From contig JAUCEF010000017.1 of assembly GCA_033558025.1 (NCBI GenBank), positions 3,224,001-3,288,000 on the forward strand: 64,000 bases of DNA, given 5' to 3'. Position numbers and translations under genes: made by a program. The first letter of the stretch is position 1, and the number at the start of each line of letters is the position of its first letter. The stretch is from Phytophthora sp. 'mugwort'. Taxonomy: Eukaryota; Oomycota; Peronosporomycetes; Peronosporales; Peronosporaceae. Shown piece after piece: positions 21,785-33,369 of the stretch. The notes beneath the pieces are model-generated. The model had not been told where the DNA came from. It did not search any database and saw only the letters and a program-made list of their open reading frames with translations.

Positions 21785-22079
21785 CCCACACACCAAGGTG
21801 TCATACACGAGGCGGTAAACCCGTTGGACATGCTTATCCAGCGCCTTCAACAGTAAAACCACCTTTGGTCATAGACACCTCAACTAACGGTGCGCAGATC
21901 GTCTTGTCTCACGTCTGTCCTGGATCCAGCTTAATCGAAATACTTACTTGAACACTCCAGCACTTTCAGTGTTACCATCTCCGGATGCAACGATTCTGCT
22001 ACTCCCACCAATGCTGGACCTGGGTTTCTACTGCCTTGTCTTCTACGTGCAGCGCTTGACGTAAACTCTGGAACCGCTG

Positions 22080-22700
22080 AGGGCCCAACGCCTTCGTAAA
22101 ATATCAGCAATGTTTTCTTCGCTCGATACATCTTGCACTTATTTTTTTTTCAATCTTGCCCTTGTTCACGAACTCGGCGATTTGTCGACTCTTCTTCGCA
22201 AATCGTTTCATTTCTTGTAATTACCAGGTTCAGTGACCACTTTAATGGTACTCTGATTATCCATGTACAGGACAGAGCACGGCAGAGCTTCTCCTTGAAT
22301 TTCTTTCATCAGCTTTCGTGCCCATATTAGGTCCTCTACCCACATGCTTGCAGCTAAGCTCGGAACCGCATGTGGCGGGAGTCACTTTTCTTGCTGCTTG
22401 CTCTTAAACAGGAAAGGGTGCCCATTTTTAAACGCAACAAATAACCCGTAATAGATCGACTTATATCCGGATATTTGGCGTGATCAGCATCACAATATGC
22501 GTCAATTTTGCAGTGGCAGCGTACTCCTTTCATAGCGGTACACAATACCATATGTTCTCGTGCCGCAAAGGTAGCGTAGTCCCCCTCACGGAACACTGGT
22601 AGTTTTCTTTAGTGTAGGAACTCGCATACTTTGCGAGACTTCGAACAGCGTGTGCCGAATCTGGTCGAGTACAGCTCGCCAGATATTATAACGCTCCCAC
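22080..22700 (-). pseudogene. RNase H of the copia pol
   Basis: Reading leftward: HCKIDAYCDADHAKYPDISR and SITGYLLRL, the copia RNase H start (YCDADWA...RSITGY), then SSKKSDSRH, a segment with HVDNQSTI-like sequence, and near 22080 TKALGPQRFQSLRQAL, the standard copia C-terminus. Frames are interrupted. Confidence 0.75.
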
Positions 22701-23790
22701 CTATTCTCGGAAAGGTATGTTCGGATCATTAATTTTGTTAACATCTTTCTCCACTGGAGGCAATTGTTCGTTCTGCATCAACGGCGAACTTGCTGGACGC
22801 GCAGCGGTCATACCAAACCGCTCCAGCACGCGATCAATATACACTGCTTGTGATAATTTAATAATTTGCCAGGATATAATAACCTCTATGGATAAGATGT
22901 GCTTCACTCGTCCGAGGTTTTGAGCAAACTTGCTACTCAACTCGTCTATCACATACTCAATGTCCTTTTCCTTGCCGGCAACCAATAAGTCGTCAACGTA
23001 TACCGATATGTATACGACTCCATCCTTCTTCCATCTCTGATTCAAACCTACATCAAAACCACATTGCGTGAAGTCTATCTCTACCAAATAACTATGTAAC
23101 ATTTGATACCAGAGCCTGGAGGCTTGTTTCAGACCGTAAATTCCCTCAGGAGTTCACATACGCGATCGGTGCCATCGTGAAAGTATTTTGGTTGTTTCAT
23201 ATATATTGCAACGTCATCTAGCACTCCGTTCAGAATGCCGTAACAAAATCAACATGATAACACTCCAATTCTCGCATGAACGCCAGAATAAGTAACAACC
23301 GTACAGTTTCCATCCGCACTACAGGAGAGTAAGTCTACAAGAAATCAACACCATACTTCTGTCCACAACCTTCACTGCTAGTCGAGCTTTGAAACGCTCA
23401 AATTTTCCGTGTTGGTCAAATTTGGTTTTCAACCCACGTGGATTTCAGTATGTTAGTGCGATGCTTCGGACGGTCTACTCATTTCCAGGTGCCATTTATT
23501 TCATGTGGTTCCATCTCCAACTTTATTGCTTTCGATCATTGTTCACGGTTCCGAGAGCACAGTGCTTCCTCAACTGAAGCGGGGTTGCCAGCAAATGATG
23601 CCATCGCTTCCATCGAAGTAAAACCATAATCGTTTAGACGTACATTTGCTTTCCGCGGACGCTGAGAACGGCATGATCCGGATGTTGATTCAGAACCATA
23701 TACCGCTTGAGCACTTGGAGTAATCTCAGACGATTTATAAATCTCGCTATGCGACTCGGCTGACTCTTTGCCTTCAGTGCCTGCTCCCAC
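22701..23790 (-). pseudogene. Reverse transcriptase of the copia pol
   Basis: The longest frame (23102-22701) contains the catalytic VYISVYVDDLLVAGKE, with YVDD, followed by LSSKFAQNLGRVKHILSIEV and the SQAVYIDRVLERFGM segment typical of copia RT. Upstream pieces to about 23790 carry the linker and the start of RT (a KANVRLNDYGF-like segment) in broken frames. Confidence 0.8.
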
Positions 23791-23814
23791 AGAATCAGCA
23801 GCCTTTATATGTGG

Positions 23815-24750
23815 CTATATTTGTTGTTTAGATGTCACGTTTTGCAGTTTGGGGTGATCATCACTTAAATCTTGTTCGACAGTTTCGCGTACCAAATCAC
23901 CAGCTTTAGCCCGTATCCCTCGCTCTGCAACATACTCAACTGGAAGTGGGATAAATGGAATTTGTGGGTAATAGTGTTGTCTACCACTCAGCAGCGCATT
24001 AATATAAGTGCGCTCTACCGTCACACCCTCACGGAATTTGACATCACGGGATTCCACTAATTTCCCAGTACGCAGATGCAGCAGTCTGTTGCCATGCCTA
24101 GTCTTTGAAATCCCAGGAATAATGCTGGTTCGGCCTTTGCCGAAAGCTTGTCCTTCCGAATCGCTTTTGGTACGAATACATACCCAAGACTGCCACAAAC
24201 TTTCAGTGTGCTAATATCGGATTTTAAACCTGTCAACTTCTCCGTCGGGGTAATCCCTTTGTCGAGGTCAAGTTGTATACCTCCACTGTGTATTGTAACG
24301 GTTGGCAAATTAGCCACATGCATAATAGCACGCATCTTGTTCACAAGCACTCCATCATCTTTTAACGACACAGTTCTCTTCCGGAGTATAGGGATGCGTG
24401 GGAATAAAAAATGCCTCTTCTGTCCAAAAACGATTTCAATTCATTATTCACATATTTTCCACCTCCATCACTTGTGAACTTCCTGGTTTTCTTTGGTCAT
24501 TCTTTAATTCGGCAATCAGTCGCAGTGTGTTGCCAGCTGTTTCATTCTTGTGTTTCAATACGTAACATCACATATAACGTGATCCTTCATCATGAATCAA
24601 TTGGAAATAACGAGTTGCACCTAGACCGGCAAATATTTTCCCATGTCGCATACATCGGACGTCAAACGCTCGAAGCTTGCCCTAGATCGCTTATTTTTAG
24701 CGTTGCCGAATGTTATACGCCGTCGTTTAGCCGCCATACAACTTAGACGT
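23815..24750 (-). pseudogene. Integrase core and C-terminus of the copia pol
   Basis: Frames at 24371-24057 and 24198-23815 hold NKMRAIMHVANLP, LKVCGSLGYVFVPKAIRKDK and ALFLGFQRLG, matching the copia integrase end (the CxxYVHVPKxxRxKLxxK and FLGY motifs). RSRASFERLTSDVCD at about 24650 marks the start of the core. Internal stops disable it. Confidence 0.7.
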
Positions 24751-25620
24751 TTCAGTTTTGAATGCAACTGATCGGCCGGAATATCCATCCCCTTTACTAC
24801 ATTATTCCTCATCATGAACTTCAGCGATGCTTCGTTCAAGTGGGCGAGTCGTTCGTGCCAGCGCATCAACGGGCTTGCATCTATATTCATTGTCGTCATT
24901 ACGGCAGCTTCTCGCCGAATTTCCCATTGTTCAACCATTTGTGCTGTCCATGGAATATAAATTCCAGACACTTTTCATCACGACGCAAAAACATTCTATG
25001 AGCTAACTCGCCTGGTTTACTTGTGGATAATCCCCAGCCTGCTTTTAGTAAAAGACCAAGGCTTAGCAGATTTACTGGCCCAGAAGGAGAGAACTCCACG
25101 TTATCAAGTGATAATTTAATTTCGTTTTTGCTACTCACATCCATGGTAGTGATCATTACAGACCCGCCTAAATTTCCATGCGTAATTGCACCATCCCACA
25201 CTTTGAACTGCGCCTTAGATTTCTTCAAGCTTGTAAATAATTCACGTTCAATGCACACATGAGATGTGGTGCCTGAGTCTAACATCCAGTCTCCGCTGGA
25301 TCCGTGTCTCTCTCCCTTCATAGCCATACCAACCAAAACTTCACTCTCCGAGCTGTTACTTCCACTGGTACTGCTCTTTTGTTTGGCATTCGATTGAGCT
25401 ACAAACCTTATGTAGCCCATCGTGCCTATTGTCGTATATTGTTCTGTGATGGCCCATAACTTCCAGTGGTTCCACCCTTGGCTTTCTCCTGCTTTCATTT
25501 CATGCTGCTCTTCGCTGATTGATTTTTCGCTTGCTTGTTCTTGTAATGCCAGCGGTCCTTCCACATGTGGTCCAACTTGTGGCAATGATAGCAGCGAATG
25601 GCGCGTCTTTTACCAGCACG
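24621..25620 (-). pseudogene. Protease and GAG-pre-integrase domain of the copia pol
   Basis: The frame 25585-24899 includes DWMLDSGTTSHVC, the copia aspartic protease site, then SLDNVEFSPSGPVNLLSLG. The next frame (24971-24621) has MRWHERLAHLNEASLKFMMR, the zinc-binding GAG-pre-integrase region (H, H, then C in LSCMAAKRR). A degraded CCHC knuckle lies just upstream near 25600. Confidence 0.8.
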
Positions 25621-26562
25621 AGTAATCTGCGTAGACGTATGCTGGCCTGGACGCGATCCAGATTGCGGCCTGATGACTCATTTGCATAACCACCGAATTG
25701 CCGTCAGTAGGTACCACACTTGTCACAGCTGACTCTGTGGCCATCTTTTCCATTTCATCGCGAGACAGCAAAGCATTCTTTACTTGCTGCAAAGTAGGGC
25801 GTAAACATTGCCGATATGAGAAATCAAGTTGAGTCGCTAATTCTCGATGCACCGCACAAACTCCCATCAGCAGCAACTGAGACATCTCATTATCTTTCAT
25901 TTCCAAACTTGGTCCCATGTGTTGCAGGCGCTGCCGAAGCGAATTCATTTCTTGTATGTAATCAGCCATTTTCTTCCCCGGTATATAGGAGTGTGCATAT
26001 AATTCACGTTTCAAGTGTATTGCATAAGAGAAGTCTCGTTGGGTCTTTACAGCAGTCAAAGTCTCCCACATCTCTTTTGCTGTATCAAAGTTGCACACTT
26101 TCTGTGCATCTGCACCTTTCACACATCGTATAATAGTCTACATTGCAAGACGATTGTGGTCCTCAAAATGGCGCTGCAGTATTGGATCTGTATCATTTCG
26201 CACTTCTTCCCCAGTTACTACACCCCACGAATCCGTCTGCTCCAAATACAACTTAAGTCACATCTGGTATAATTCGAAGGCATCGTCAGACTTGGGCGGT
26301 TTTCTGCCGCCAAGTGGCTTCGAGACTCGCATCACGGGATTTGCAGGTTGCTGCAAGACAGGCTGATTCCCAGGCACACCTGCTGCAACACAACAGGTTG
26401 CGCAACTATTCCTGTCGATGCTGTAGCAGGTAGGCCTCCAGACCCTCTCATAGGCGTTTGAGCCGTCGTACTCTGCCCGGCGTAATTGTGCCTGCACTTG
26501 ATATACTCTGATTCATATTTTGGATTCCTTGGCTCAACGGTACTTGGTTTGCATCACCACTC
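25610..26562 (-). pseudogene. gag of the copia element
   Basis: The best frame (26122-25610) has FDTAKEMWETLTAVKTQRD and MADYIQEMNSLRQRL, the UBN2-type gag core of copia elements, then LDFSYRQCLRPTLQQVKNAL. The likely start is the ATG near 26562 (MSGDANQVPL), but the part between contains stops. Confidence 0.75.
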
Positions 26563-26602
26563 ATCTTAGTTCTGTATCCGAGTTCCGTTTGGGCTAATAA
26601 CC

Positions 26603-26757
26603 TAGCAGGGAAGCTCGTATAATATCTCACTTGCACTTGTGCAGGTCACGTATGAAGCCTGGATAACAGACAATCATAGAGCAGCTTGTTGGCCTTCTTA
26701 GCGTACCAGAGCAAAAGCAAAAGTGAATTCATATCTTAGTTGCTTCCTAACGCGTGT
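26603..26757 (-). repeat. Copia LTR shared by two tandem copies
   Basis: This is the 5' LTR of the copia element to its left. It also stands in the position of a 3' LTR for the copia fragment at 27950-28155 on its right, once the gypsy insertion 26758-27949 is discounted. Confidence 0.65.
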
Positions 26758-26784
26758 TGTGACGTTCACTCCACGATGGAATGT

Positions 26785-27411
26785 CACCGTTTGAAGCGGA
26801 TCTCGGATATATTCCTTACATGCCAGACGATGTGGCATCTGATTCAGAGTTCATGATTGGAAAAGTCAGCGCAAGAGTTTTTAATACGTCAAGAAACTCT
26901 GCTCAAGGTCGCATAAGACCGCATGAGTGAAGCGCAGGAGCGCATGAAGTACTACTACGACAAGAACAGACTTGCCCAAACTTTCGAGGTTAACGACATG
27001 GTGCTGTCAGCCGGTAAGAATTTGGTCATCCGTCACAAGGGTTATGCCCAGTCGAAAAAGCTTGCTCCATGTTACATTGGATCATTTCCAGTGTTAAAGA
27101 AGATTTCGAAGGATTCCTACGAGTTAGGATTATCGAAAGGATTGAAGTTGCACCCCGTATTCCACACGTCACTACTGAAGCCATACCGCAAGGACCCACA
27201 GTGTAGGCAGCAAGTGAACAAGGTCGTGTTAGCCGACGGAACGGAAGGACAACTTGTTGAAGCTGTCATTGGACATCACAAGTATAAAGGTCAACCGCGG
27301 TACAAGATTTGGTGGCTTGATGAACTTAAGGAAGATGCCACCTGGGAACCCGTGGAGAATCTAACGCAGATTCCCGGACTCATCGACCTCTATTGGAACT
27401 CCAAGAAATGA
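26785..27411 (+). pseudogene. Integrase C-terminus and chromodomain of a gypsy element
   Basis: The first 130 bp are frameshifted (FEADLGYIPYMPDD is legible at about 26792). The open frame 26923-27411 (162 codons) has RMKYYYDKNR, VRIRHKG-like and KKLAPCYIGSFPVLKKIS (the GPY/F-like region), LHPVFHTSLLKPY, and a chromodomain with VIGHHKYKGQPRYKIWW and DATWEPVENL. This differs from both gypsy families in the 2.3-11.5 kb region. The enzyme cannot be made because the catalytic core is deleted. Confidence 0.8.
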
Positions 27412-27455
27412 CCAAAAACTGTTTTCCAAGTAGGCGTCTTCTCGAAGGGAGGTCA

Positions 27456-27949
27456 CGTGACGTAGATGCTGTTGGCGGCAAGATTTGCCGCCAACAGCAT
27501 CTACGTCGGGTTGCAGCTGAAGAGACAGCTGCAGCCTTTTGTGGTTCTACAAGTTTAGGATATCAATCTGGGATAGGAAACATGCCATAATCATTTACGT
27601 GATTGGTCTAAAATCATATAAGATAAACAAGAATCGAGACAGGTATCTGGATTACTAGATTGAACCACAAATACGCGGAAGATTAATCATGGCGATTGGT
27701 CGGATAGCTACCAACTGGGATTAAAGAATGATAGAGTTTAGGATAGGCACTAGATACTTCAGGAAGAGGCCATCCGACCACTAGTTAGATGCAGGGCAAT
27801 CCATAAGCGCTAAGTTCAATCTCAATCACTTCTCAATTTGCTTTTAAAGCAACCGCTACCTCTCCTCCTCCGACCTCACCCAGCTCGCGAATTAAGCCCC
27901 GGAACGAAAGGCCATTCACACCAACCGCTTCCTCCACGCTTGGGTTACA
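27456..27949 (+). repeat. 3' LTR of the gypsy remnant, with a terminal palindrome
   Basis: About 494 bp, ending GGGTTACA. It is the inverted homologue of the solo LTR at 30050-30547. A purine-rich GAAGGGAGG at 27444-27452 just before it would be the polypurine tract. Confidence 0.8.
27459..27507. repeat. 49-bp perfect palindrome at the LTR start
   Basis: A 23-bp arm (27459-27481, starting GACGTAGATGCTGTTGGCGG) is followed by GAT and its perfect reverse complement (27485-27507). The related solo LTR has the same hairpin with several mismatches (about 30494-30545), so it is a family feature. Confidence 0.85.
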
Positions 27950-28155
27950 CGTGTCATACACGAGGAGGTAAACCCATTGGACATTCCTATCCAGTACCTT
28001 TAAATGTAACCCCCCCTCGGTCATACACAGCTCAACTAACGGTGCGCAGATCGTCTTGTATCACGTCCGTCCTGGCTCCAGCTTGATCGAAATACTTAAA
28101 TCAACACTCCAACACTTTCAGTGTTACCATCTCCGGATGCAGCGATTCTGCTATT
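27950..28155 (-). repeat. Copia 3' untranslated fragment (second copy)
   Basis: This matches about 21800-22010 with scattered differences, for example ACGGTGCGCAGATCGTCTTG and CACTTTCAGTGTTACCATCT in both. The similarity ends abruptly near 28155, where other DNA begins. Confidence 0.8.
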
Positions 28156-28399
28156 TATGACCGGATATCCCCTCTTTCCCGTGGTGTTGTCGATCCACCC
28201 TAAACACTGCGCGGTTCTCCACTCTATCCGCCTGAGACATTAGCGAAAAGGCAGACTTGAAAGAGTGCTTGAAGCGCCTTGGCGAAATACAGGCTGAAGG
28301 AGACTACCACAGCTGCCTGCCCAACGGAATGTAAAGCTGGCGCTATGCGGGGTCCCAAGGAATCGTGGTGGGCCAAGGCCTGGTCTTAGTACAAATTTA

Positions 28400-29740
28400 A
28401 GACGCGATGGCGCGGCTGAGCACACAGCAGCTGTACAGCGACTACTTCCAGCGATCCTCTCTTCAACGCGCGGTTTTTCGTCGTCGTTTCCGAATGCCTC
28501 CTTGCGTTTGCCATCGCTTGCTAGACGGAGCTCTCGAGCTGGAGTACGCTACTGTTAGCGACATTATTCTGTATAATGTGTACTTGTGGTCAGGGTTGGT
28601 GGTATTTTGGTAGACCATGAAGAGCCAGTTTTCACGGGTTATGTTGAACTTTGTTCAATCGAAAGGTAAAATACTTTACGATGGGGGCCTCCAGAGCTTT
28701 GGGAAAATTTGGTCCGCGCGAAATCGAGTGGCATTCGTTGGTACCCCTTGGGTCAGAAGCATCGAATCCATGAGTGTTTGTAAGGAGTGAAGGTGTCTGC
28801 GGCATGGCGCGTTTCAGCAGTTCTTGGCGAGGCTATTTGTACCGCTTCATACGACACACCCTAACATGCTATAAATAAACAGGCGGAGGGTCAAGAGCTC
28901 CCCTCGTATCCAGGTCACAGCAAGGTCACGCACGAGCAGCGAGACAGCGTAGAGGTAACACGGATTCGTATCCGACGCAGCGAGCTTTAGCTTCGAAACC
29001 GGGCATGAGATTTTCCCGTCGGCTGTCGCCAGTCTAAAATGTGACCGCAGTGATGCAAATGTACTGCTACGGCGTAACTGTTGATGCCACCGGCGTAGCC
29101 GAAGCCTTGTTTTTCGCGCTCCCGAGGCTGTTGGGACCTGAGTATCGGAGAGAGCCAGCTGCTACTAATACTCAGCGTTACACCTCCATCAATGGAAAGG
29201 GTGGGTTCCCTGGTATGTTTGGTTGCATTGACTGCACCCACTGGGCCTTGAAAAATAGCCTTGTGGCCTTGTAAGGCATGTGCCAGGATAAAAAGGGCGA
29301 GCGGTCTATCAACATGGAGGCTGTTGCCACACAAAACGTGTGGATTTCGCATTCATAAGCAGGCTACTCGGTTCTAACAACGACATCATTGTCGTAGATC
29401 AGTCGCCTTTGGTGGTGAATTGGCTGGATGGAGATGCACTTGTTTCGCGTGAACGAGCCTGATTACAGTATGTGCTACTTTCTGTGCGATGGAATTTAAT
29501 CTACATGTATCCCGAGTGGCCGCTATTCGTGAAGACGATCCGTAACCCGGTCAACGATAAAAGGCTCTATACGTAAATATACAGGAAGGGCGAGAAATGA
29601 GACTTTGGGAGTAGCACAAGGGCGATTTGCTATACTGCCGCGCTCAGAGTGAGGTTAGTACATTTTTGTCGTCGAGAACAATATATAGAAATAATGTACT
29701 TGCATAACGCTTCAGTTGAAGCATATGCGGTTGCTATTCG
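28400..29740 (+). pseudogene. PIF/Harbinger-type transposase pseudogene 1
   Basis: Plus-strand pieces in several frames match the plant-transposon / HARBI1-like family. 28407-28613 has DYFQRSSLQRAVFRRRFRMP and CHRLLDGALE. 29041-29274 has KGGFPGMFGCIDCTHWALKN, where the Asp of GCIDCTHW is the first catalytic residue. Near 29470-29570 the sequence reads CYFLCDG and EWPLFVKTIRNPVNDKR. FGVAQGRFAIL-like and LHNASVEA-like segments follow near 29610-29720. The many frameshifts make it dead. Its terminal repeats were not identified. It lies between the copia fragment and the solo LTR. Confidence 0.7.
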
Positions 29741-30049
29741 AACACTTTCCGGATGTTCTGCCCATCGACGCAACTCGCGGAACGGATCCGTAGACCGGGA
29801 GGGAAATTTTTATATAGATCGCGTTGCATCCCTACCGTGGCAAGTATGAAGTTCACGTTTGTCAAACTGCTGCGGCAGCATGCACACATCCACCAGTCGG
29901 CACCTTAACTGCACTAATGACCTAGTGATTCACCTATGGCGTCGCTAGGGCGGACTCGAGTTGTAATCTGGAATTCACGTTTTGCCAGGGCTTCTGGTTG
30001 ATCACATTGACCAGATACGGCATCGATGTCGTCGCCCTCTGCATGTTCA

Positions 30050-30547
30050 TGTAACACAAGCGTGGAGGACGCGGTTGGTGTGATTGGCCTTTCGTTCCGG
30101 GGCTTAATTCGCGAGCTGGGTGAGGTCGGAGGAGATGAGGTAGCGGTTGCTTTAAAAGCAAATTGAGAAGTGATTTAGATTGAACTTAGCACTTATGGAT
30201 TGCCCTGCGGCTAACTAGTGGTCGGATGGCTCTTCCTGAAGTATCTAGTGCCTATCCTAAACTCTATCATTCTCTAATCCCAGTTGGTAGCTATCCGACC
30301 AATCGCCATGATTAATCTTCCGCGTATTTGTGGTTCAATCTAGTAATCCAAATACCTGTCTCGATTCTTGTTTATCTTATATGATTTTAGACCAATCACG
30401 TAAATGATTATGGCATTTTTTTTTGCCAATCCCAGATTGATATCCTAAACTTTTAGAACCACAAAAGGCTGCAGCTGTCTCTTCAGCTGCAACCTGACGT
30501 AGATGCTGTTGGTGGCAAGATTTGCCGCTAATGGCAACTACATCACA
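30050..30547 (-). repeat. Solo gypsy LTR with target-site duplication
   Basis: About 498 bp, the inverted homologue of 27456-27949. It starts TGTAAC and ends ATCACA on the plus strand. The flanks GTTCA (30045-30049) and GTTCG (30548-30552) differ at one base. No element interior adjoins it, so this is a solo LTR left by LTR-LTR recombination. Confidence 0.8.
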
Positions 30548-31899
30548 GTTCGAGAATTGCGCGCTTGGGTTTCACTAGCGCATGTAGCGGAGACGGGCGG
30601 TGTGTTGTGCACCTGGTTCCCGTCGTGTACGCGACGCATGCTTGCGAGGACCGTGGCTCCACATAAACGAAAATATTTAATAACATCGGCATCTAGTTAC
30701 TCGAGATGAACTGTACAAAGAGTATACTCGTTTGTTTCCTTTCATGAGCGTGTTTGGCTCGCCTTTGCCGACTGCCAGTCGCTTCAGCTAACCGCTTCTG
30801 TGACTGGTCCATCGTGGCGGTCGCCTAAACGGAAGCCTTGGAGGCTTTTTGTTTCCTGCGATATGGGCTTCGCCATGCTCAGAACCAGTTCCAAGTGACG
30901 GCTGCTCGGCAACTGGGCTCGAGCATGCGTCACGCCAGTTCGTCTCATCTGACAGCACCCACCAGCAGTCAACGTCAGATAATATCGGGTACCCTTATCT
31001 GGTGTGCGTATTTTGATATCCGCTAAAAATGTCATCCTCCTCATTGGTCCTCGAGAGGTTCAAGGCCTGCACCTTCGCCATACCACCGCAGAATTGGGAC
31101 ACTTTTGCTGAATAATCAATCACCTCAGCTCATGCGAGAGCAACGATCTGGCGTCGAAGACGTTTTGGCGATTGGCGTCGTAATAAGCTATCATGCAATC
31201 CCAGAACTTCACCACAACTTGACCTGTGCCAGTCTCAGAGTATATCCCACGTGAAGTATGCGTAGCATAACCCCACCTCCTCCTCAGCTTTAAAGGGTTT
31301 TGTTTGCGCTTCGTTTTGACTGCGACCATTCTCACCACGCCAGGTATCCCAGGATGGTCACCCGCGACAAGCGAAGGCTCACATGTTCCGGTGGCGCCCT
31401 CGGGGTCTGTCGATGCTGTTAATTCGGCGAGGTCCTCTGCGGTGGTGGCGTTGTTGGACTTGGTGGTAGCTTGACAGTTCTAGACAGTTCTAGAAGCTGG
31501 CGGTGGTGTTGAAGTCATATACGTTGCTGCTGCAGGTACGACGCCCTTGTGTTTTGCAGCGTTTTTAGAACTCGGTGAGGATTCTAGCGTTTTTGTGCCG
31601 CTCGACTGTGCGAGGCTACTAACGTTGGTGCCACTACCAAACTTGGCGGAGGACTCGGTGGCGAATACGTTGTACTCCGTGAGGTTCTGAGCCCGACTTG
31701 CGAATATGCTGGGCTGGGCAGGTGCTAGTGAGACGGTAAAGGCGTTACATGAATCGCTAGGATAACACACACACGCTTATATGCCACCCTTCGTTGGCCA
31801 TTATTTTGTCGTAGCATTGGCGACTATACCCAAACCCCGGTCGTTTTGGCGGGCGGCCGCCACAATTCTACCGTTTTCCTGTGTAGTGTCGCCAGTCAT
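30548..31899. other. No supported gene; decayed minus-strand frames
   Basis: Minus-strand frames at 31770-31480 (Ser/Ala/Pro-rich) and 31338-31120 (basic, RRRWGYATHTS) may derive from a Myb/SANT-like transposon protein, but I cannot confirm this. 30548-31050 shows nothing. Confidence 0.3.
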
Positions 31900-31928
31900 G
31901 CGGGGAGATAAAATCCGAGTCCCCAGAA

Positions 31929-32017
31929 ATATTCGAAGAACCTGTAATCCAGTTTTTTGCATAGCCGTGCGACTTAGTGTCCAGGTCGAATCCAGGTTAC
32001 CCTGGATATCATCCGGG
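31929..32017 (+). repeat. Left terminal inverted repeat of the Mutator-like element
   Basis: This pairs with 35107-35205. The best block is GTCGAATCCAGGTTACCCTG at about 31985-32004. Confidence 0.7.
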
Positions 32018-32339
32018 GTGTAAAAATCATAAGAAATCGGATAAAATATGTAGCCCATCCCCCTTCCCCCCTTCCCCTTTGATTTGCAGTATTTTCCCTA
32101 CCCCTTCTTCCCTTGGCCACCGGGGATCCCCTCCCCTTCGCTCTCACTTCGCGACTTGAGCCTTCGAGACCAATTAAGCGGGGGGAACGTATTGCCGATG
32201 CTGAGGACGACAGGGACGGCGATGGTGATGGCAGCGAAATGCCACTTGTCTGCTCGGGACAGCAGCGACGGGGGCGTGTCGGCTCGGGACAGCGACAATG
32301 ACGTCGTGGCTGGTGTGGACAACGAAGGAACGTTTGAAG

Positions 32340-33165
32340 TGAAGGAGTACCGTCAGGTTAATGCAAACTGGGACGCGTAGGAGGCCTACCGCGCCGAATA
32401 CTACGAAGACACGAACTTACATCTTGTCGTGAGGGAGGTTGAAAGCATTGCGAAGAGGAATAGGCAGTTGCGAGCGTCGCAGTCGAAACGAGTACATGGC
32501 CCGAGTTAGATTTGAGGGAAAATGGCTTCGCCAAGGCTACGATCACGAGTTGAAATTGCTGTTACAAGTGTGCACGTCGTGGGTCGCCAATATCATCAAA
32601 CTTGAGTACGAGTTCGCTATTCCTCAGTCTGCAGAAGATACGTATCGCTAAGAACATATTCAGGATATGGTCGTTGTGATTACCAGCGTCAAGAACACGT
32701 ACAAGTTCAGCAAGTCAAAACGGATTTGGGGATGTGACTTCGCTGCCACTCGCAAACTCCCGTATCGTCTTGTGATGTGCTACCGGTGCCGTATTTCGAT
32801 GCTACCGGTGATTCCCGTGACCAGTGTGGATACACGATGGCGTATTAAGGTTTCTGAAGGACTGTCGGCGCTGGAGTCGGTCAGCACGTTCAACTACTCC
32901 AGGACCCCGAATCCCAAACAAAAGTACAACGTGTTGACCGTGTCGCCTGCAACTCAAAAGTACAGCATCTCGCGCAATCTACTTACAAACCTAGAGAACC
33001 GGCGGACATGCCCATACGAGACTTTGCTGCCGAGATCCTTGGAGCGCTGCCAGCATGATCTAAGAAATAGCATCTCCCACAGACATATACTTGTCGCCGG
33101 AATGCCACAGTCGAGTGTTAACGCAGATGAACCCGAGCTAGAGGTGACGACACGAAGATAGTATT
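32340..33165 (+). pseudogene. Decayed N-terminal part of the Mutator-like transposase (probable)
   Basis: Broken frames read VKEYRQVNANWDA, AYRAEYYEDTNLHLVVREVE and RNRQLRASQSKR. These resemble the FAR1/zinc-finger-like start of oomycete Mutator-like transposases. Further on, a segment at about 32690-32830 (YKFSKSKRIWGCDFAATR) may continue it. The catalytic core was not recognised, so the call rests partly on context. Confidence 0.4.
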
Positions 33166-33369
33166 CAGCCTCGAGTTCAACCCGGTCAAGGGGGTGATCA
33201 ACGTGTCGAAGAACGTGGAGATCCATCTAGAAAAAGTGGTGATCAACTCGTCGAACGATCCATTTGGAAAACGTCTACGTGATTCAGATGGAAATCAACC
33301 TGGCGAGCTTCCTTCAAATGGTTTCGAACTGGCAAACATTGTAAAGACCCACTTGGCGAACACTCTGTC

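Larger units (their letters stand above)
21628..26757 (-). mobile_element. Ty1/copia LTR retrotransposon, decayed, minus strand
   Basis: Direct repeats of about 156 bp at 21628-21784 and 26603-26757 bound a minus-strand interior with gag, protease, integrase, reverse transcriptase and RNase H in the Ty1/copia order. The LTR edges are approximate because the terminal TG and CA are not clearly kept. Next to the right LTR, the minus strand reads GGTTATTAGCCCA, a plausible primer-binding site. All coding blocks carry stops. DNA to the right of the right LTR (after removing a later gypsy insertion) matches the inside of this element next to its left LTR. The right LTR is therefore shared with a second, truncated copia copy. 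Confidence 0.8.
26758..27949 (+). mobile_element. Internally deleted Ty3/gypsy element with target-site duplication CGTGT
   Basis: CGTGT is found at 26753-26757 and 27950-27954, exactly flanking. The left end begins TGTGACGT, the first eight bases of the LTR, then jumps straight into integrase coding sequence. The right end is a complete LTR (27456-27949). A deletion must have removed most of the 5' LTR, gag, RT and the start of the integrase after insertion. It sits at the inner edge of a copia LTR. Confidence 0.75.

Noticed and set aside
32084..32380. Asp/Gly-rich frame as a separate gene
   Set aside because: It runs into the decayed Mutator-like coding sequence and has overlapping alternatives.
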